Notes under the pieces: generated by a model
What the model was told of the DNA's origin: nothing
Databases searched by the model: none
Seen by the model: the letters and a program-made list of their open reading frames with translations, nothing else
Program-made: the position numbers and the translations under genes
Assembly (NCBI GenBank): GCA_902495595.1
Contig: CABUXV010000001.1
Span: 66,018-130,017 of the forward strand
Source: an uncultured Eubacterium sp.
GTDB lineage: Bacteria > Bacillota > Clostridia > Peptostreptococcales > Anaerovoracaceae
Direction: 5' to 3'
Length of the DNA: 64,000 bases
Shown here: piece after piece, positions 8,376 to 17,479 of the stretch
Layout of the letters: the number at the start of each line of letters is the position of its first letter
How positions within the stretch are numbered: position 1 is the first letter of the stretch

Positions 8376-8376
8376 A

Positions 8377-9642
8377 ATGGGAGCATATAGGAGAATCAGA
8401 AAAAAAGTAAAGAAATGTCTGATAGATTTATCTAAGAAAAACAGTGCCGTACGCATGTTTTTCAGAAGTATCAGATATATAAAAAACAGATGCAGATATT
8501 TGTTATATCACTTTTCTCATATAAATGATAAAAAAATTATATTTGAATCCTTTATGGGCAGGAAGTATTCGGATAATCCAAAAGCAGTGTATGAATACAT
8601 GCTGCGAAATGAAAGATTCAAAGATTTTGATTTTGTATGGGCCTTTAAAGATATGGATAAACATAAAGAATTCGATATTTTGGATAACAGCCGTACACAA
8701 ATAGTAAAGTACGGTTCACGGGATTATTACAAAGCTTATGGGACAAGTAAGTACTGGGTGAGCAATTCACGAATTCCAGAAGCCATATATAAAAAGGAAA
8801 ATCAGGTGTATCTGCAGTGTTGGCATGGTACGCCGCTTAAAAAGCTGGGATATGACATAGAAGTGGAAGGGAAAAATGCGCTAAATTCCAACAAGGACAT
8901 AAGAAAAAAATATAAAGCGGATGCTAAGAGATATTCATACATGACATCATCTTCCGGGTTTTGTACGGAGAAGTTTATTTCTGCCTTTAATCTTAAAGCA
9001 TGGGGAAAAGAAAATATTGTCATAGAAGAAGGTTTTCCTCGTAACGATATTTTATCAAATTACAGGCAGGAAGATGTAGGAAATATAAAAGAGAAGCTTG
9101 GAATTGCCGAAGATAAAAAAGTTATTTTGTACGCACCCACATGGAGGGATAACCAGCACGACAGCAGCAAGGGGTATGTATATAAAAATAAACTTGATTT
9201 TGACGTGATGCAAAGAGAACTATCGGAATCGTATGTCGTGCTGTTCAGGGCGCATTACTTTGTTGCCAATAACTTTGATTTTGAAAAGTATTGCGGATTT
9301 GTTTATGATGTTTCCTCCTATGAGAATATAAATGATTTGTACATAGTATCTGACCTGCTTGTTACAGACTATTCGAGCGTGTTTTTTGATTATGCAGTGC
9401 TCAGAAAGCCGATAATTTTCTTTATGTATGATTTGGATGAATATGCTGAGGAAATAAGAGGATTTTATCTGTCGCTTGATGAGTTACCGGGGAATATATG
9501 TACAAATGAGGAACAGCTATTAGACGAAATCAAGCACAATGGGAGCATCATACATCATAGATATGATGATTTTAATAAGAAATATAACTACTTGGATGAC
9601 GGACAGGCAACGAAGAGAGTTGTGGAAAAAGTGTTTTTGTAA
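8377..9642 (+). CDS. CDP-glycerol glycerophosphotransferase family protein (second copy)
   Basis: A 421-residue TagB/TagF-type transferase. Motifs are YLQCWHGTPLKKLGYD, LYAPTWRDNQ, VVLFRAHYFV and VTDYSSVFFDYAVLRKP. The basic N-terminus (residues 1-50) fits membrane attachment. The start at 8377 follows GGAGAG at 8361-8366 and lies one nt after the stop of the previous gene; an upstream in-frame ATG at 8350 would overlap that gene. It diverges clearly from the first copy, so it is not a recent duplicate. It probably either starts or extends the poly(glycerol phosphate) chain. Confidence 0.88.
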   Translation: MGAYRRIRKKVKKCLIDLSKKNSAVRMFFRSIRYIKNRCRYLLYHFSHINDKKIIFESFMGRKYSDNPKAVYEYMLRNERFKDFDFVWAFKDMDKHKEFDILDNSRTQIVKYGSRDYYKAYGTSKYWVSNSRIPEAIYKKENQVYLQCWHGTPLKKLGYDIEVEGKNALNSNKDIRKKYKADAKRYSYMTSSSGFCTEKFISAFNLKAWGKENIVIEEGFPRNDILSNYRQEDVGNIKEKLGIAEDKKVILYAPTWRDNQHDSSKGYVYKNKLDFDVMQRELSESYVVLFRAHYFVANNFDFEKYCGFVYDVSSYENINDLYIVSDLLVTDYSSVFFDYAVLRKPIIFFMYDLDEYAEEIRGFYLSLDELPGNICTNEEQLLDEIKHNGSIIHHRYDDFNKKYNYLDDGQATKRVVEKVFL

Positions 9643-9701
9643 GTTAAGAATGAATAGAGAAATTTTCAAATTATATAAAAAGATGCTAATTGAGGTAAAA
9701 A

Positions 9702-11003
9702 ATGAAAAAGGTAATTACTTATGGAACATTTGATTTGTTTCATATTGGTCATTATAACATTTTAAAAAGGGCAAAGGCGTGTGGAGATTATCTCATAGTG
9801 GGCGTAACTGGCGAAAATTATGATGCCGAAAGAGGTAAATTATCTGTTCAGGACAGTTTAAGCAAAAGAATAGAAAATGTTAAAAAAACTGGCTTTGCTG
9901 ACATGATCATAGTTGAAGAATATTTAGGTCAGAAAATTTCGGATATCATTAAATATAATGTGGATGTACTTGCAATTGGATCTGATTGGAAAGGAAAGTT
10001 TGACCATTTAAGAAAATATTGCGAGGTAATATATTTGGAAAGAACAAAAGATATTTCAAGTACCCAGATACGTCAAAAAAATTTAAACATATATAAAATA
10101 GGTATTGTAACAGATTCTTTATATGATCAGGAGTCGGTAATTGAACCAAAAAGTGTAAGTGGAATACATGTGGAAAGTGTATTTGCTGAGGATAAGAAAA
10201 TTGCAGAATCATTTGCATTGAAATATGAACTTGATAAGGGGTTTTCAGATTACGAAGATTTTTTAAATAATATTGATATCGTTTATATTAAAGCAAATCA
10301 GCCAAAACGATTTAAATATTCCAAATTGGCTATAGAGCATAAAAAGCATGTTATTTGTGATGTACCGGTTACATTAGATATAAATGATAAAAAAGAGTTG
10401 ATTGCCATGGCGAATCATAATAGTGTGATTTTTATAGATAATATATCAATGTTGTATTTGCAGTCATTTGAACAATTATCGTGGATGACAAGAGGAAATA
10501 TGATTGGAGATATTTTAGGAATAAAAGTCTGTATTTCAAAAGAAAATTTCAACCATATTGATGAGAAAACAATTACAGAATTAGCTTATTTTCCTATATG
10601 CGCAGCAGTTCGCTTACTTGGAAATTCTTTTATTGATTATGATTGCAGTACTGTAAAAAATGACAGAGATGAAATTATATATGGAACCGTGAAATTAACA
10701 TATGAAAATACAATAGTTTATATTGAAATAGGTCTGAGTGTTGCTTTAGAAGATGGAATGATTATTACAGGAACAGACGGAACTATATTTGTACCTGACA
10801 ATTGGTGGAATCTTGGATATTTTAAGATAAGAAAAAAAGGAGAGTCAAAATTTAAACGATATAGCTTTAATTTCGAGGGTAATGGGTTTAGATACATCAT
10901 TAGAAGTTTATTACAAATGATTAATAATAAAACAATATCTTCGCAGAGAATAACAGAGGAAGACTCAGAGGCGATACTACGTGTTTTGGATGGAATAAAC
11001 TAA
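9702..11003 (+). CDS. Fusion of a TagD-like cytidylyltransferase and a Gfo/Idh/MocA-like oxidoreductase
   Basis: A 433-residue two-domain protein. Residues 1-128 are a full cytidylyltransferase with YGTFDLFHIGH, GSDWKGKFDHL and RTKDISSTQI, clearly related to tagD at 6833. Residues about 131-433 have the layout of a Gfo/Idh/MocA dehydrogenase (Rossmann half, then a beta-sheet half). The usual glycine-rich loop is replaced by GIVTDSLYD and the EKP signature by HVICDVPVT, so the catalytic Lys is missing. A linked reductase and cytidylyltransferase recalls TarJ/TarI, which make CDP-ribitol; here the families differ. It may make a CDP-activated polyol for the LicD transferases downstream, or the second domain may only bind ligand. 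RBS is GAGGTAAAAA just before ATG. Confidence 0.8.
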   Translation: MKKVITYGTFDLFHIGHYNILKRAKACGDYLIVGVTGENYDAERGKLSVQDSLSKRIENVKKTGFADMIIVEEYLGQKISDIIKYNVDVLAIGSDWKGKFDHLRKYCEVIYLERTKDISSTQIRQKNLNIYKIGIVTDSLYDQESVIEPKSVSGIHVESVFAEDKKIAESFALKYELDKGFSDYEDFLNNIDIVYIKANQPKRFKYSKLAIEHKKHVICDVPVTLDINDKKELIAMANHNSVIFIDNISMLYLQSFEQLSWMTRGNMIGDILGIKVCISKENFNHIDEKTITELAYFPICAAVRLLGNSFIDYDCSTVKNDRDEIIYGTVKLTYENTIVYIEIGLSVALEDGMIITGTDGTIFVPDNWWNLGYFKIRKKGESKFKRYSFNFEGNGFRYIIRSLLQMINNKTISSQRITEEDSEAILRVLDGIN

Positions 11004-11012
11004 GTAAAAATT

Positions 11013-12071
11013 ATGAAAAATTTAAAGCTTATATTAAGAAACTTAAAAGATGAACTAGATGATATATGTGCAAAGAATGGGATTGAATATTCGTCATCGG
11101 AAGAATCGGATAATATTACAGGTACTGCAAATATATTTATGACAGCGAAGAATTTGAAAAAATTTATTCAATGTTTCGATAAATTTGAAGGAGAAAACCG
11201 GGTTATTGAATGGATGGGAAATAATGAAACTTTTCCGGGACTATTTGTAAGATATATAGACACGTCAACTACATATTGCACGCCCTATAGACTTGTATAT
11301 GAAAAACACTTGGGAATCTGTATTACTATACAGATTCTAAGACCTAAGAACAGGAAAAGCACGTATTATAAAGCTTTTGAAAATGCATATGAGAACATAG
11401 TAAAGGATAAAGCTGCAAGTGGAAAACGACTGGAACCTATTTTAAGGAAAAAACTTCTTAAGAGAATTAAGACTTGCGGTAAGGAGCAAGCAGTAAAAGA
11501 GACAGCATATTGGCTTCTTGAAAAATATACAAGTGACGATAAGTGTAAAGGATATTGGATAAAGAATAACAGTTTAGCCAATATTGAAATCGCTGATTTT
11601 AAAGAAAACAGTGCAGACTATTTCTGTGATACCGATATTTCATATAAGGAATTAAATCTTGAAAGATATTCTGAATTGATTGAGAGCGTTCTTAAGGATG
11701 AGGAAAAAATCAAAAGGAAATTAAGGAAATATAAGGTCAGGAAACAGGAACTGCTCAATAGTATTTTCAGATTGTATTACAGATATTATTTTTATATTGA
11801 ACTGGATGAAAATTTTGAGAAAATAGAGCGGCTATATGATGAAAATAAACTAGAAGAATTAAATTCTATTATACATCCATATATATCTGCGACTGAAAAA
11901 TACGGAGAGATATATATAAGCGAAAGGGTAAATTCATTGCTTCAAAAAATTTACGGAACAAATGTAAAAAAAAATACTGAGAATTTTTCTGAAAACGATA
12001 TGAGAGATCTTGCAGTATACAATTATGAAGGCAATTATATAAAAATATTGGGAGGCTGTAAAGATGAATAG
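11013..12071 (+). CDS. LicD-like protein without the catalytic Asp cluster
   Basis: A 352-residue protein I do not recognise as an active enzyme. Its first 150 residues align by eye with the second LicD-like module of the 1240-residue protein at 19170: shared order is LxDE/IDxIC...NI..., then VRYIDTST (versus VRYCDTST) and IQILRPKNRK (versus IVFIRPRNKN). The LicD signature PWDDDID is absent from the position where it should be. Residues about 200-352 are charged and helical. The stop overlaps the start of the active LicD gene by 8 nt, so the two are probably made in equal amounts and may pair. Confidence 0.65.
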   Translation: MKNLKLILRNLKDELDDICAKNGIEYSSSEESDNITGTANIFMTAKNLKKFIQCFDKFEGENRVIEWMGNNETFPGLFVRYIDTSTTYCTPYRLVYEKHLGICITIQILRPKNRKSTYYKAFENAYENIVKDKAASGKRLEPILRKKLLKRIKTCGKEQAVKETAYWLLEKYTSDDKCKGYWIKNNSLANIEIADFKENSADYFCDTDISYKELNLERYSELIESVLKDEEKIKRKLRKYKVRKQELLNSIFRLYYRYYFYIELDENFEKIERLYDENKLEELNSIIHPYISATEKYGEIYISERVNSLLQKIYGTNVKKNTENFSENDMRDLAVYNYEGNYIKILGGCKDE

Positions 12072-13644
12072 CCTTCAGAAAAATTTATTTGAGCTATTAT
12101 GCGAATTTGATGATATCTGCAAAAGAAATAATATTTCCTATTATTTAAGCGGAGGAACACTGCTTGGGGCATTAAGGCATGAGGGCTTTATTCCATGGGA
12201 TGATGATATAGATATTAATATGACCTATTGTGAATATAAAAAACTGGAGAAAGTAATTGACCGGGAGCTCCAAAAGGGAAGAGATTTAATCAGCAGGGAA
12301 CGATATGAGGATTATTGTTCCCCGATACCAAGGTATGTGAGGCTGGATGCTACGCTTATAAGAAGAAATCATTTAGGCGATGGAACGCCGCATGGAGTGT
12401 TTTTGGATATTATCATTTTAGATAACATGCCAAAGAATAAAGAACTTTGGCATATATGGCGCAAAAAACACTATGTGTACTGTGAATTGCTGGAACCATA
12501 TTATATTATTGCTGCAAGACGCAGAGATTGGAAAGATATCGACATAGATTTATATAGATCATATCAGAAAAAATGTAAGGAAAAAGGGCGTAATATAATA
12601 CTGAATGAGCTGGAACGGGAATTGTTTGGGAATGATGAAAGTAGTTCAGATTGCTATTGTATGAGATTTGGGACTGTGTGGCTTGGGATAACGCCGGCAG
12701 AGTGGTATGGCAGCGGAAGAACTGCATTGTTTGAAGGAAGGGAATTTCCGATACCTATAAAGGCAGAAATGGAAATGTATGCTTTTTATGGGCTTCAATG
12801 GAAATATATACCCAAAGATAAGATGGAACATAAAACCTTAAAGCTTATGGGAATAGAATGCGGTAATTTTGAGAGAGAATTTTTTAAGGACGTATCAAAA
12901 GAAGAGTTCAATGAAATTTTCTTTAAATACAATGATATGGCATTAGATAAATATCGGTTGAAAATAGATACATATTTTGACAGGCATAAACCATATATTT
13001 CGTATATTGTCTTTAAGATAAAGAAACAGATAGATATATATGGATATGATAAGGTGTCCAGTGATGCTGCATTATGCTTGCAAATATTTAAAGCATATAT
13101 CGAATTACAGTTCAGTTATGAATTTATTTTTAATGAATATTACATAGCTATAGAAGATAATTTAATGATTTTACTGACTGATGCCCTGCTGGATAGCGGT
13201 AACGTAGAAAAACTGAAAAGGCTTCTTGAGGTTAAAAAAAAGGCAGAGGGCAAACTTCCATCTGAGCTTGAAAAAAAACTTATAGTTGCAGATGATTTTG
13301 TCAGAATGGTAAATTTAGTCAATTTAAAAGAGTATGAATCTGCGAAAGTAATAGTTGACAAATATGTTTTCGAGTATAAGGATAATTTGGTTTTGATAAA
13401 AGCAAAATTAGAAATAGACATAGTTAATGCCGAGAATAAGGAGGGATATGAGGAAATTTTGGAATATGCAGAAAAAGCATTGTACAGAAATCCCGATGAT
13501 GGAGAACTTATGAAATATACTGCAGATATTCTTTATGGATGTGGCGAAACAGAGAAGTCGGAAAAATTGTATGAGAAAGCAAAGGAAAATACCGATAACG
13601 GTATATTATTGCTTGAATTGTCAAAAAGAGGACATTTTAATTGA
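12064..13644 (+). CDS. LicD-family phosphotransferase with helical/TPR-like tail
   Basis: A 526-residue protein. Residues 1-260 are a LicD domain: ISYYLSGGTLLGALRHEGF followed by IPWDDDIDI, the metal-binding Asp cluster. LicD enzymes transfer phosphocholine or similar phospho-alcohols from CDP donors to teichoic acid or glycans. Residues about 300-526 are helical with TPR-like character (for example EILEYAEKALYRNPDDGELM), likely a protein-interaction tail. No choline kinase or LicC is in the window; the TagD fusion at 9702 is the only extra cytidylyltransferase and may supply the donor. The start overlaps the pseudo-LicD gene before it. Confidence 0.85.
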   Translation: MNSLQKNLFELLCEFDDICKRNNISYYLSGGTLLGALRHEGFIPWDDDIDINMTYCEYKKLEKVIDRELQKGRDLISRERYEDYCSPIPRYVRLDATLIRRNHLGDGTPHGVFLDIIILDNMPKNKELWHIWRKKHYVYCELLEPYYIIAARRRDWKDIDIDLYRSYQKKCKEKGRNIILNELERELFGNDESSSDCYCMRFGTVWLGITPAEWYGSGRTALFEGREFPIPIKAEMEMYAFYGLQWKYIPKDKMEHKTLKLMGIECGNFEREFFKDVSKEEFNEIFFKYNDMALDKYRLKIDTYFDRHKPYISYIVFKIKKQIDIYGYDKVSSDAALCLQIFKAYIELQFSYEFIFNEYYIAIEDNLMILLTDALLDSGNVEKLKRLLEVKKKAEGKLPSELEKKLIVADDFVRMVNLVNLKEYESAKVIVDKYVFEYKDNLVLIKAKLEIDIVNAENKEGYEEILEYAEKALYRNPDDGELMKYTADILYGCGETEKSEKLYEKAKENTDNGILLLELSKRGHFN

Positions 13645-13674
13645 TAGATAATAAAGGAGAGCGTTAGAAGAATT

Positions 13675-15222
13675 ATGTATACCAGTATTATTGATTATTT
13701 AGAGAAGACAACGGTCTTGTATTCGAAAAAAAACGCAGTTGTTGATGGAAAAGAGCAATATACTTTTGATGAACTTACAGAGAGAGCAAAGAAGGTTGCA
13801 GCTGGAATAATTGATATTGTGGGGGAAGCTCGTAATGTTCCCGTTGCAGTTTATTTGGACAAGTCAAAGGAAACCGTTGTTGCAGACATGGGGGTTTCTT
13901 ACAGCAGTTGTTTTTTCATGAATCTGGACATTAAAACTCCTGAGGATAGAATAAAGGCAATTTTGGAGCATATAGAGCCGAAAGCGATAATAGTTGATAA
14001 GAATACTAGCAAACGGATGGAAGAAATATTGCGTGGGGTAAATTGCAATATTAGTATATTGCTTTTGGAAAATGCTAAGGAGAGAGATATATGTTCTGAA
14101 GAAGAAAGAAACATATATAACAGACTTGAGATGCAGATTGATACCGATCCGTTCTGTATCATAAATACTTCAGGGTCAACAGGGGTACCAAAGGGAGTAA
14201 TTTTAAATCATAAAAGTTTTTTTGATTTTTTAAATTGGTCTACAGAGACTTTCAAGCTTGATGAGAAAACTATAATGGGAAGTTTATCGCCAAGCGTTTT
14301 TGATATTTTTATCTACGAGTTATGGCTTATGGCAGCAAAAGGAGCCGAAATAGTTATTTTAAACAGCAATATGGCTATGTTTCCTGCGAAGTTGTTGGAA
14401 CAGCTGAAAATGGAAAAAGTAAATTTTATTTTCTGGGTGCCGTCAATAATGGTGAATATTGCAAATATGGATTTGCTGACAAAGATTCAGCTGACGGATT
14501 TAAAACTGGTGTGGTTTGCAGGAGAGGTTTTTCCTACAAAGCAGTTTAATTATTGGAGAAAGAATTTGCCAAATACAGAATTTGCGAATCTTTACGGACC
14601 GATAGAGATTACATTGGATTGTACATATTATATTGTAAAACGAGATTTTGATGACAGCGAACCGCTTCCTATAGGATATCCATGCAGAAATACCGATATT
14701 CTTATATTGAATGAAGAAGATAAGATGTGCAGGCAGGGCGAAGAGGGTGAACTGTGTGTAAGAGGTACTTCACTGGCAATGGGATATTATAAGAATCCGG
14801 ATAAAACAGCAAAAGTATTTGTACAGAACCCGCTAAACAGAAACTACCCGGAAATTATATATCGTACAGGAGATATGGTTTATGTAAATGAGCTGGGAGA
14901 GATTGTTTTTAAAGGAAGAAAAGATAGCTTAATAAAGCATATGGGATATCGTATAGAATTGGGAGAAATTGAACATGCAGTAATAAACAAACTAAAGTTA
15001 GTTGAATATTGTTGCGTCGTATATAACAAGCAGAAGAAAGAGATTACAATGTTTTATGAATCTCCTGAAAAAATAGAATCAGGTGAATTCAGAAAACAGC
15101 TGATTTCATTATTTCCTAAATATATGATACCGGTAGTCTATATTCAAAAAGAATTATTACCGAGAAATACTAATGGAAAAATAGATAGGCAAATGTTAAG
15201 CGAAGAAGTAAATAAACTATGA
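13675..15222 (+). CDS. Stand-alone adenylation enzyme of the amino-acid-activating type
   Basis: A 515-residue AMP-forming ligase. Core motifs: A3 TSGSTGVPKG (residues 165-174), A5 LYGPIE, A7 YRTGDM, A8 GRKDSLIKHMGYRIELGEIE, and A10 PRNTNGKIDR with the catalytic Lys. D210 in SVFDIFIYEL matches the Asp that binds the alpha-amino group in NRPS and DltA enzymes, which suggests an amino acid substrate. Length matches DltA (about 500), but no DltB or DltD is nearby. A carrier protein gene follows 52 nt later, so the product is probably loaded on that carrier. A5 has Ile instead of the usual Thr. Substrate identity cannot be read safely. Confidence 0.87.
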   Translation: MYTSIIDYLEKTTVLYSKKNAVVDGKEQYTFDELTERAKKVAAGIIDIVGEARNVPVAVYLDKSKETVVADMGVSYSSCFFMNLDIKTPEDRIKAILEHIEPKAIIVDKNTSKRMEEILRGVNCNISILLLENAKERDICSEEERNIYNRLEMQIDTDPFCIINTSGSTGVPKGVILNHKSFFDFLNWSTETFKLDEKTIMGSLSPSVFDIFIYELWLMAAKGAEIVILNSNMAMFPAKLLEQLKMEKVNFIFWVPSIMVNIANMDLLTKIQLTDLKLVWFAGEVFPTKQFNYWRKNLPNTEFANLYGPIEITLDCTYYIVKRDFDDSEPLPIGYPCRNTDILILNEEDKMCRQGEEGELCVRGTSLAMGYYKNPDKTAKVFVQNPLNRNYPEIIYRTGDMVYVNELGEIVFKGRKDSLIKHMGYRIELGEIEHAVINKLKLVEYCCVVYNKQKKEITMFYESPEKIESGEFRKQLISLFPKYMIPVVYIQKELLPRNTNGKIDRQMLSEEVNKL

Positions 15223-15274
15223 TGTCTTTAATAATTAAGTAAGATGGAAAATTTGCGGAAAGGAAATAAATATA

Positions 15275-15499
15275 ATGGAAAATATTAAAAATATGCTAAA
15301 TGAATTAAGACCGGAGTTTAATTTTGATGAGAGTGATAATTTTATAGAGGATGGATATTTGGATTCATTTGATGTTGTTTCACTTATTGCCATGATTGAA
15401 GAAAAATTTAACGTAACAATAGATGGCATGGATATAGTTCCTGAAAATTTTATAAGTTATGAGGCAATTTCATGTTTAATTAAAAAGAGCGGTGAATAA
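15275..15499 (+). CDS. Acyl/peptidyl carrier protein (first)
   Basis: A 74-residue acidic helical protein with the phosphopantetheine site in DGYLDSFDVVSLI, Ser being the attachment residue, and the recognition helix after it. RBS is GGAAAGGAAAT upstream. It lies between the adenylation enzyme and the KASIII gene (2 nt before the latter), so it most likely carries the activated acid between them. It resembles small stand-alone carriers such as DltC as much as fatty-acid ACP. Confidence 0.88.
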   Translation: MENIKNMLNELRPEFNFDESDNFIEDGYLDSFDVVSLIAMIEEKFNVTIDGMDIVPENFISYEAISCLIKKSGE

Positions 15500-15501
15500 A
15501 T

Positions 15502-16572
15502 ATGAAGACAGTATTTAAAGGAAAGAGAATTTCATCGGTGTTAGGCGTGTTGCCGGAAACTATTTCATATTTTGACGATGAGGTTGATAACTATACTTTT
15601 CCGCCCAAACAGACTATGCGGTTAAAAAAAATAATGGGATTCGAATCACATCGGCTGGCAAAATTAGATAGTTGTGCATCAGATTTTTGTATATATGGTA
15701 TTAAATACCTATTGGATAAAAATGTAATTAAGAAAGAAGATATAGGGGCAATACTGGTAGTAACATTATCACCTGATTATTTTTTGCCACAGATATCAAA
15801 TATTGTGCAGGGTGAACTTGGATTTTCTGAAGACACTATCTGCCTTGATATAGCGCAAGGCTGCTGTGGATATTTGATAGGTCTTATGCAGGCATTTATG
15901 TTGCTTGACAAAATGGACAATAAGAAAGTTATTTTATGTAATGTTGAGACTCTTAGCAAAAAAACATCAAATAAGGATAGAAACGATTTCCCGCTAACCG
16001 GAGATGGAGCATCCGTGACAGTAATTGAAAATGATAATAATACAGAGGATATACATTATTTGATGAAAATGGACGGAAGAAGACGAATGGCTCTTCATAT
16101 ACCGGCTGGTGGATTTAGAAATCCCAGTACCGTTGAGACGGGTAAATTGTATGATGTAGGTGATGGCAATTTAAGAGCCTTGGATCATCTGCATATGGAT
16201 GGAAGTGAAGTGTTCTCCTTTGTTCAAGAAGAGGTTCCCTCATGTATAGATGAGGTATTATCCTTTGCAGGAGCTACAAAAGAACAAATTGATTACTATT
16301 TATTTCACCAACCCAATAAGTTCATGCTACAGAAATTAAGGGAAAAAATTGGTGTGCCCGTTGAAAAGCTACCTGATGACTTAGTTGTAAAATATGGAAA
16401 TTCCAGCGGAGTATGTATTCCTCTTGTAATTACTGCATTTTTATCAGATGAAATGAAGAAAGAATCGTATAAATGTTGTTTATCAGCATTTGGAGCCGGA
16501 TTGGCATGGGGAGCAATGGTGATGGAATTAGGTAATTTAGATTTTTGTGAAATAATTACATCTGATCTATAG
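15502..16572 (+). CDS. KASIII-type 3-oxoacyl-ACP synthase
   Basis: A 356-residue thiolase-fold enzyme of the FabH family. The catalytic triad is intact: C121 in AQGCCGYL, H269 in LFHQPN, N300 in KYGNSSG. The C-terminus has the SAFGAGLAWGA loop. KASIII enzymes condense an acyl thioester with malonyl-ACP, but relatives such as CerJ act only as acyltransferases. Being apart from any fatty-acid synthesis cluster and next to an adenylation enzyme and carrier protein argues for a special product. With the SDR at 18408 it could build a beta-hydroxy acyl group, as the equivalent genes do for 3-hydroxybutanoyl substituents in some Gram-negative surface glycans. That pathway is inferred. Confidence 0.9.
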   Translation: MKTVFKGKRISSVLGVLPETISYFDDEVDNYTFPPKQTMRLKKIMGFESHRLAKLDSCASDFCIYGIKYLLDKNVIKKEDIGAILVVTLSPDYFLPQISNIVQGELGFSEDTICLDIAQGCCGYLIGLMQAFMLLDKMDNKKVILCNVETLSKKTSNKDRNDFPLTGDGASVTVIENDNNTEDIHYLMKMDGRRRMALHIPAGGFRNPSTVETGKLYDVGDGNLRALDHLHMDGSEVFSFVQEEVPSCIDEVLSFAGATKEQIDYYLFHQPNKFMLQKLREKIGVPVEKLPDDLVVKYGNSSGVCIPLVITAFLSDEMKKESYKCCLSAFGAGLAWGAMVMELGNLDFCEIITSDL

Positions 16573-16603
16573 CGTCTCGTTTAATGTGGAAAGGAGGGCA
16601 TAC

Positions 16604-17473
16604 ATGGAGAGAGAGTTTACCGTTAAGGAAATAGAAAATAAAATTTCAGAGATTAGAAAGCAAAATAATGGTAATAAGCAGATATATACAAATTATTTGC
16701 CATTAGTCAGAGCAGATAATCAAGAATGCTTTACCGGATGTGAAGGAAAGTCAACGATATTATATTTTACAAAAACCAATATAGTAAATAGGATTGTTTT
16801 TTATTCATCAGATAGAGATGAATTAATAGATATGTTAAAAAAATGCCCTAAAGGGATGGGGTTAGACATAGCTTCTCGTGAAAGAGAAGTCGAAGATGAT
16901 TATATTATAGAAGCCGGCTTTCATAAAATTGCATTGTTGCAGAGGCTGTACTATCCTGATGTGACAATGGAAGATGAAGAGCTTTGGAAAAACAAAAAAT
17001 TTAGTGAGCTTTATTCCAATAGGAATGATGAAATAGTTGAATATGCAAAAAAAGGTGATGAAAAGGAATTGCTCACATTGTTTAAACAGATCTTTAATAT
17101 TTATATTGATCATGTGCCAACTGAAAAAGAATTATTGGAAAACTATATAGAGAAAGATGGCATGCTGGTATGTCGTGAAAATGGCAAGATAGTAGCTTTA
17201 ATAGGATATCTGCTAAATGGAAAGAGAATGTTTCTGATTCATGCGGTAAATATAAGCGGCGACTACAGAAAATTAGCGGCATTATCTGTTCGTTTAAGAG
17301 ATATAGCTTTGGAAAAAAAAGTAAAGTTTTGTTATGGTATGTTGGAATTGTCGGAAAACAGAGAAAAAGCATTGAAATATTATCAACGCAGAGGTACAGA
17401 GCTTGTTGATTTTTTCAATCATATATACGCTAATGCCGATATACGTAGTGATGTAGGAGAAATTGTAGGGTAG
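16604..17473 (+). CDS. GNAT-fold N-acetyltransferase-like protein
   Basis: A 289-residue protein. The C-terminal half (about 165-289) has the GNAT pattern: MLVCRENGKIVALIGYLLN (beta strands), then a helix after SGDYRKLAALSVRLRD in the acyl-CoA or acyl-ACP binding position, and ENREKALKYYQRRGTE near the end, as in many N-acyltransferases. The N-terminal half is a diverged GNAT-like module. The start at 16604 follows AAGGAGGG at 16591-16598; the GTG at 16586 lies upstream of that site. In this context it could transfer the carrier-bound acyl group to an amino group. The C-terminus of the 1240-residue protein carries a similar module. Confidence 0.72.
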   Translation: MEREFTVKEIENKISEIRKQNNGNKQIYTNYLPLVRADNQECFTGCEGKSTILYFTKTNIVNRIVFYSSDRDELIDMLKKCPKGMGLDIASREREVEDDYIIEAGFHKIALLQRLYYPDVTMEDEELWKNKKFSELYSNRNDEIVEYAKKGDEKELLTLFKQIFNIYIDHVPTEKELLENYIEKDGMLVCRENGKIVALIGYLLNGKRMFLIHAVNISGDYRKLAALSVRLRDIALEKKVKFCYGMLELSENREKALKYYQRRGTELVDFFNHIYANADIRSDVGEIVG

Positions 17474-17479
17474 GATTAA

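Noticed and set aside
8350..8377. Upstream start for the second glycerophosphotransferase
   Set aside because: It would overlap the preceding gene and lies before the GGAGAG site; 8377 has suitable spacing.
13675..15499. dltA-dltC of a D-alanylation operon
   Set aside because: No dltB or dltD follows, while KASIII, SDR, MBL and GNAT genes do; DltA-type chemistry is possible but the set is different.
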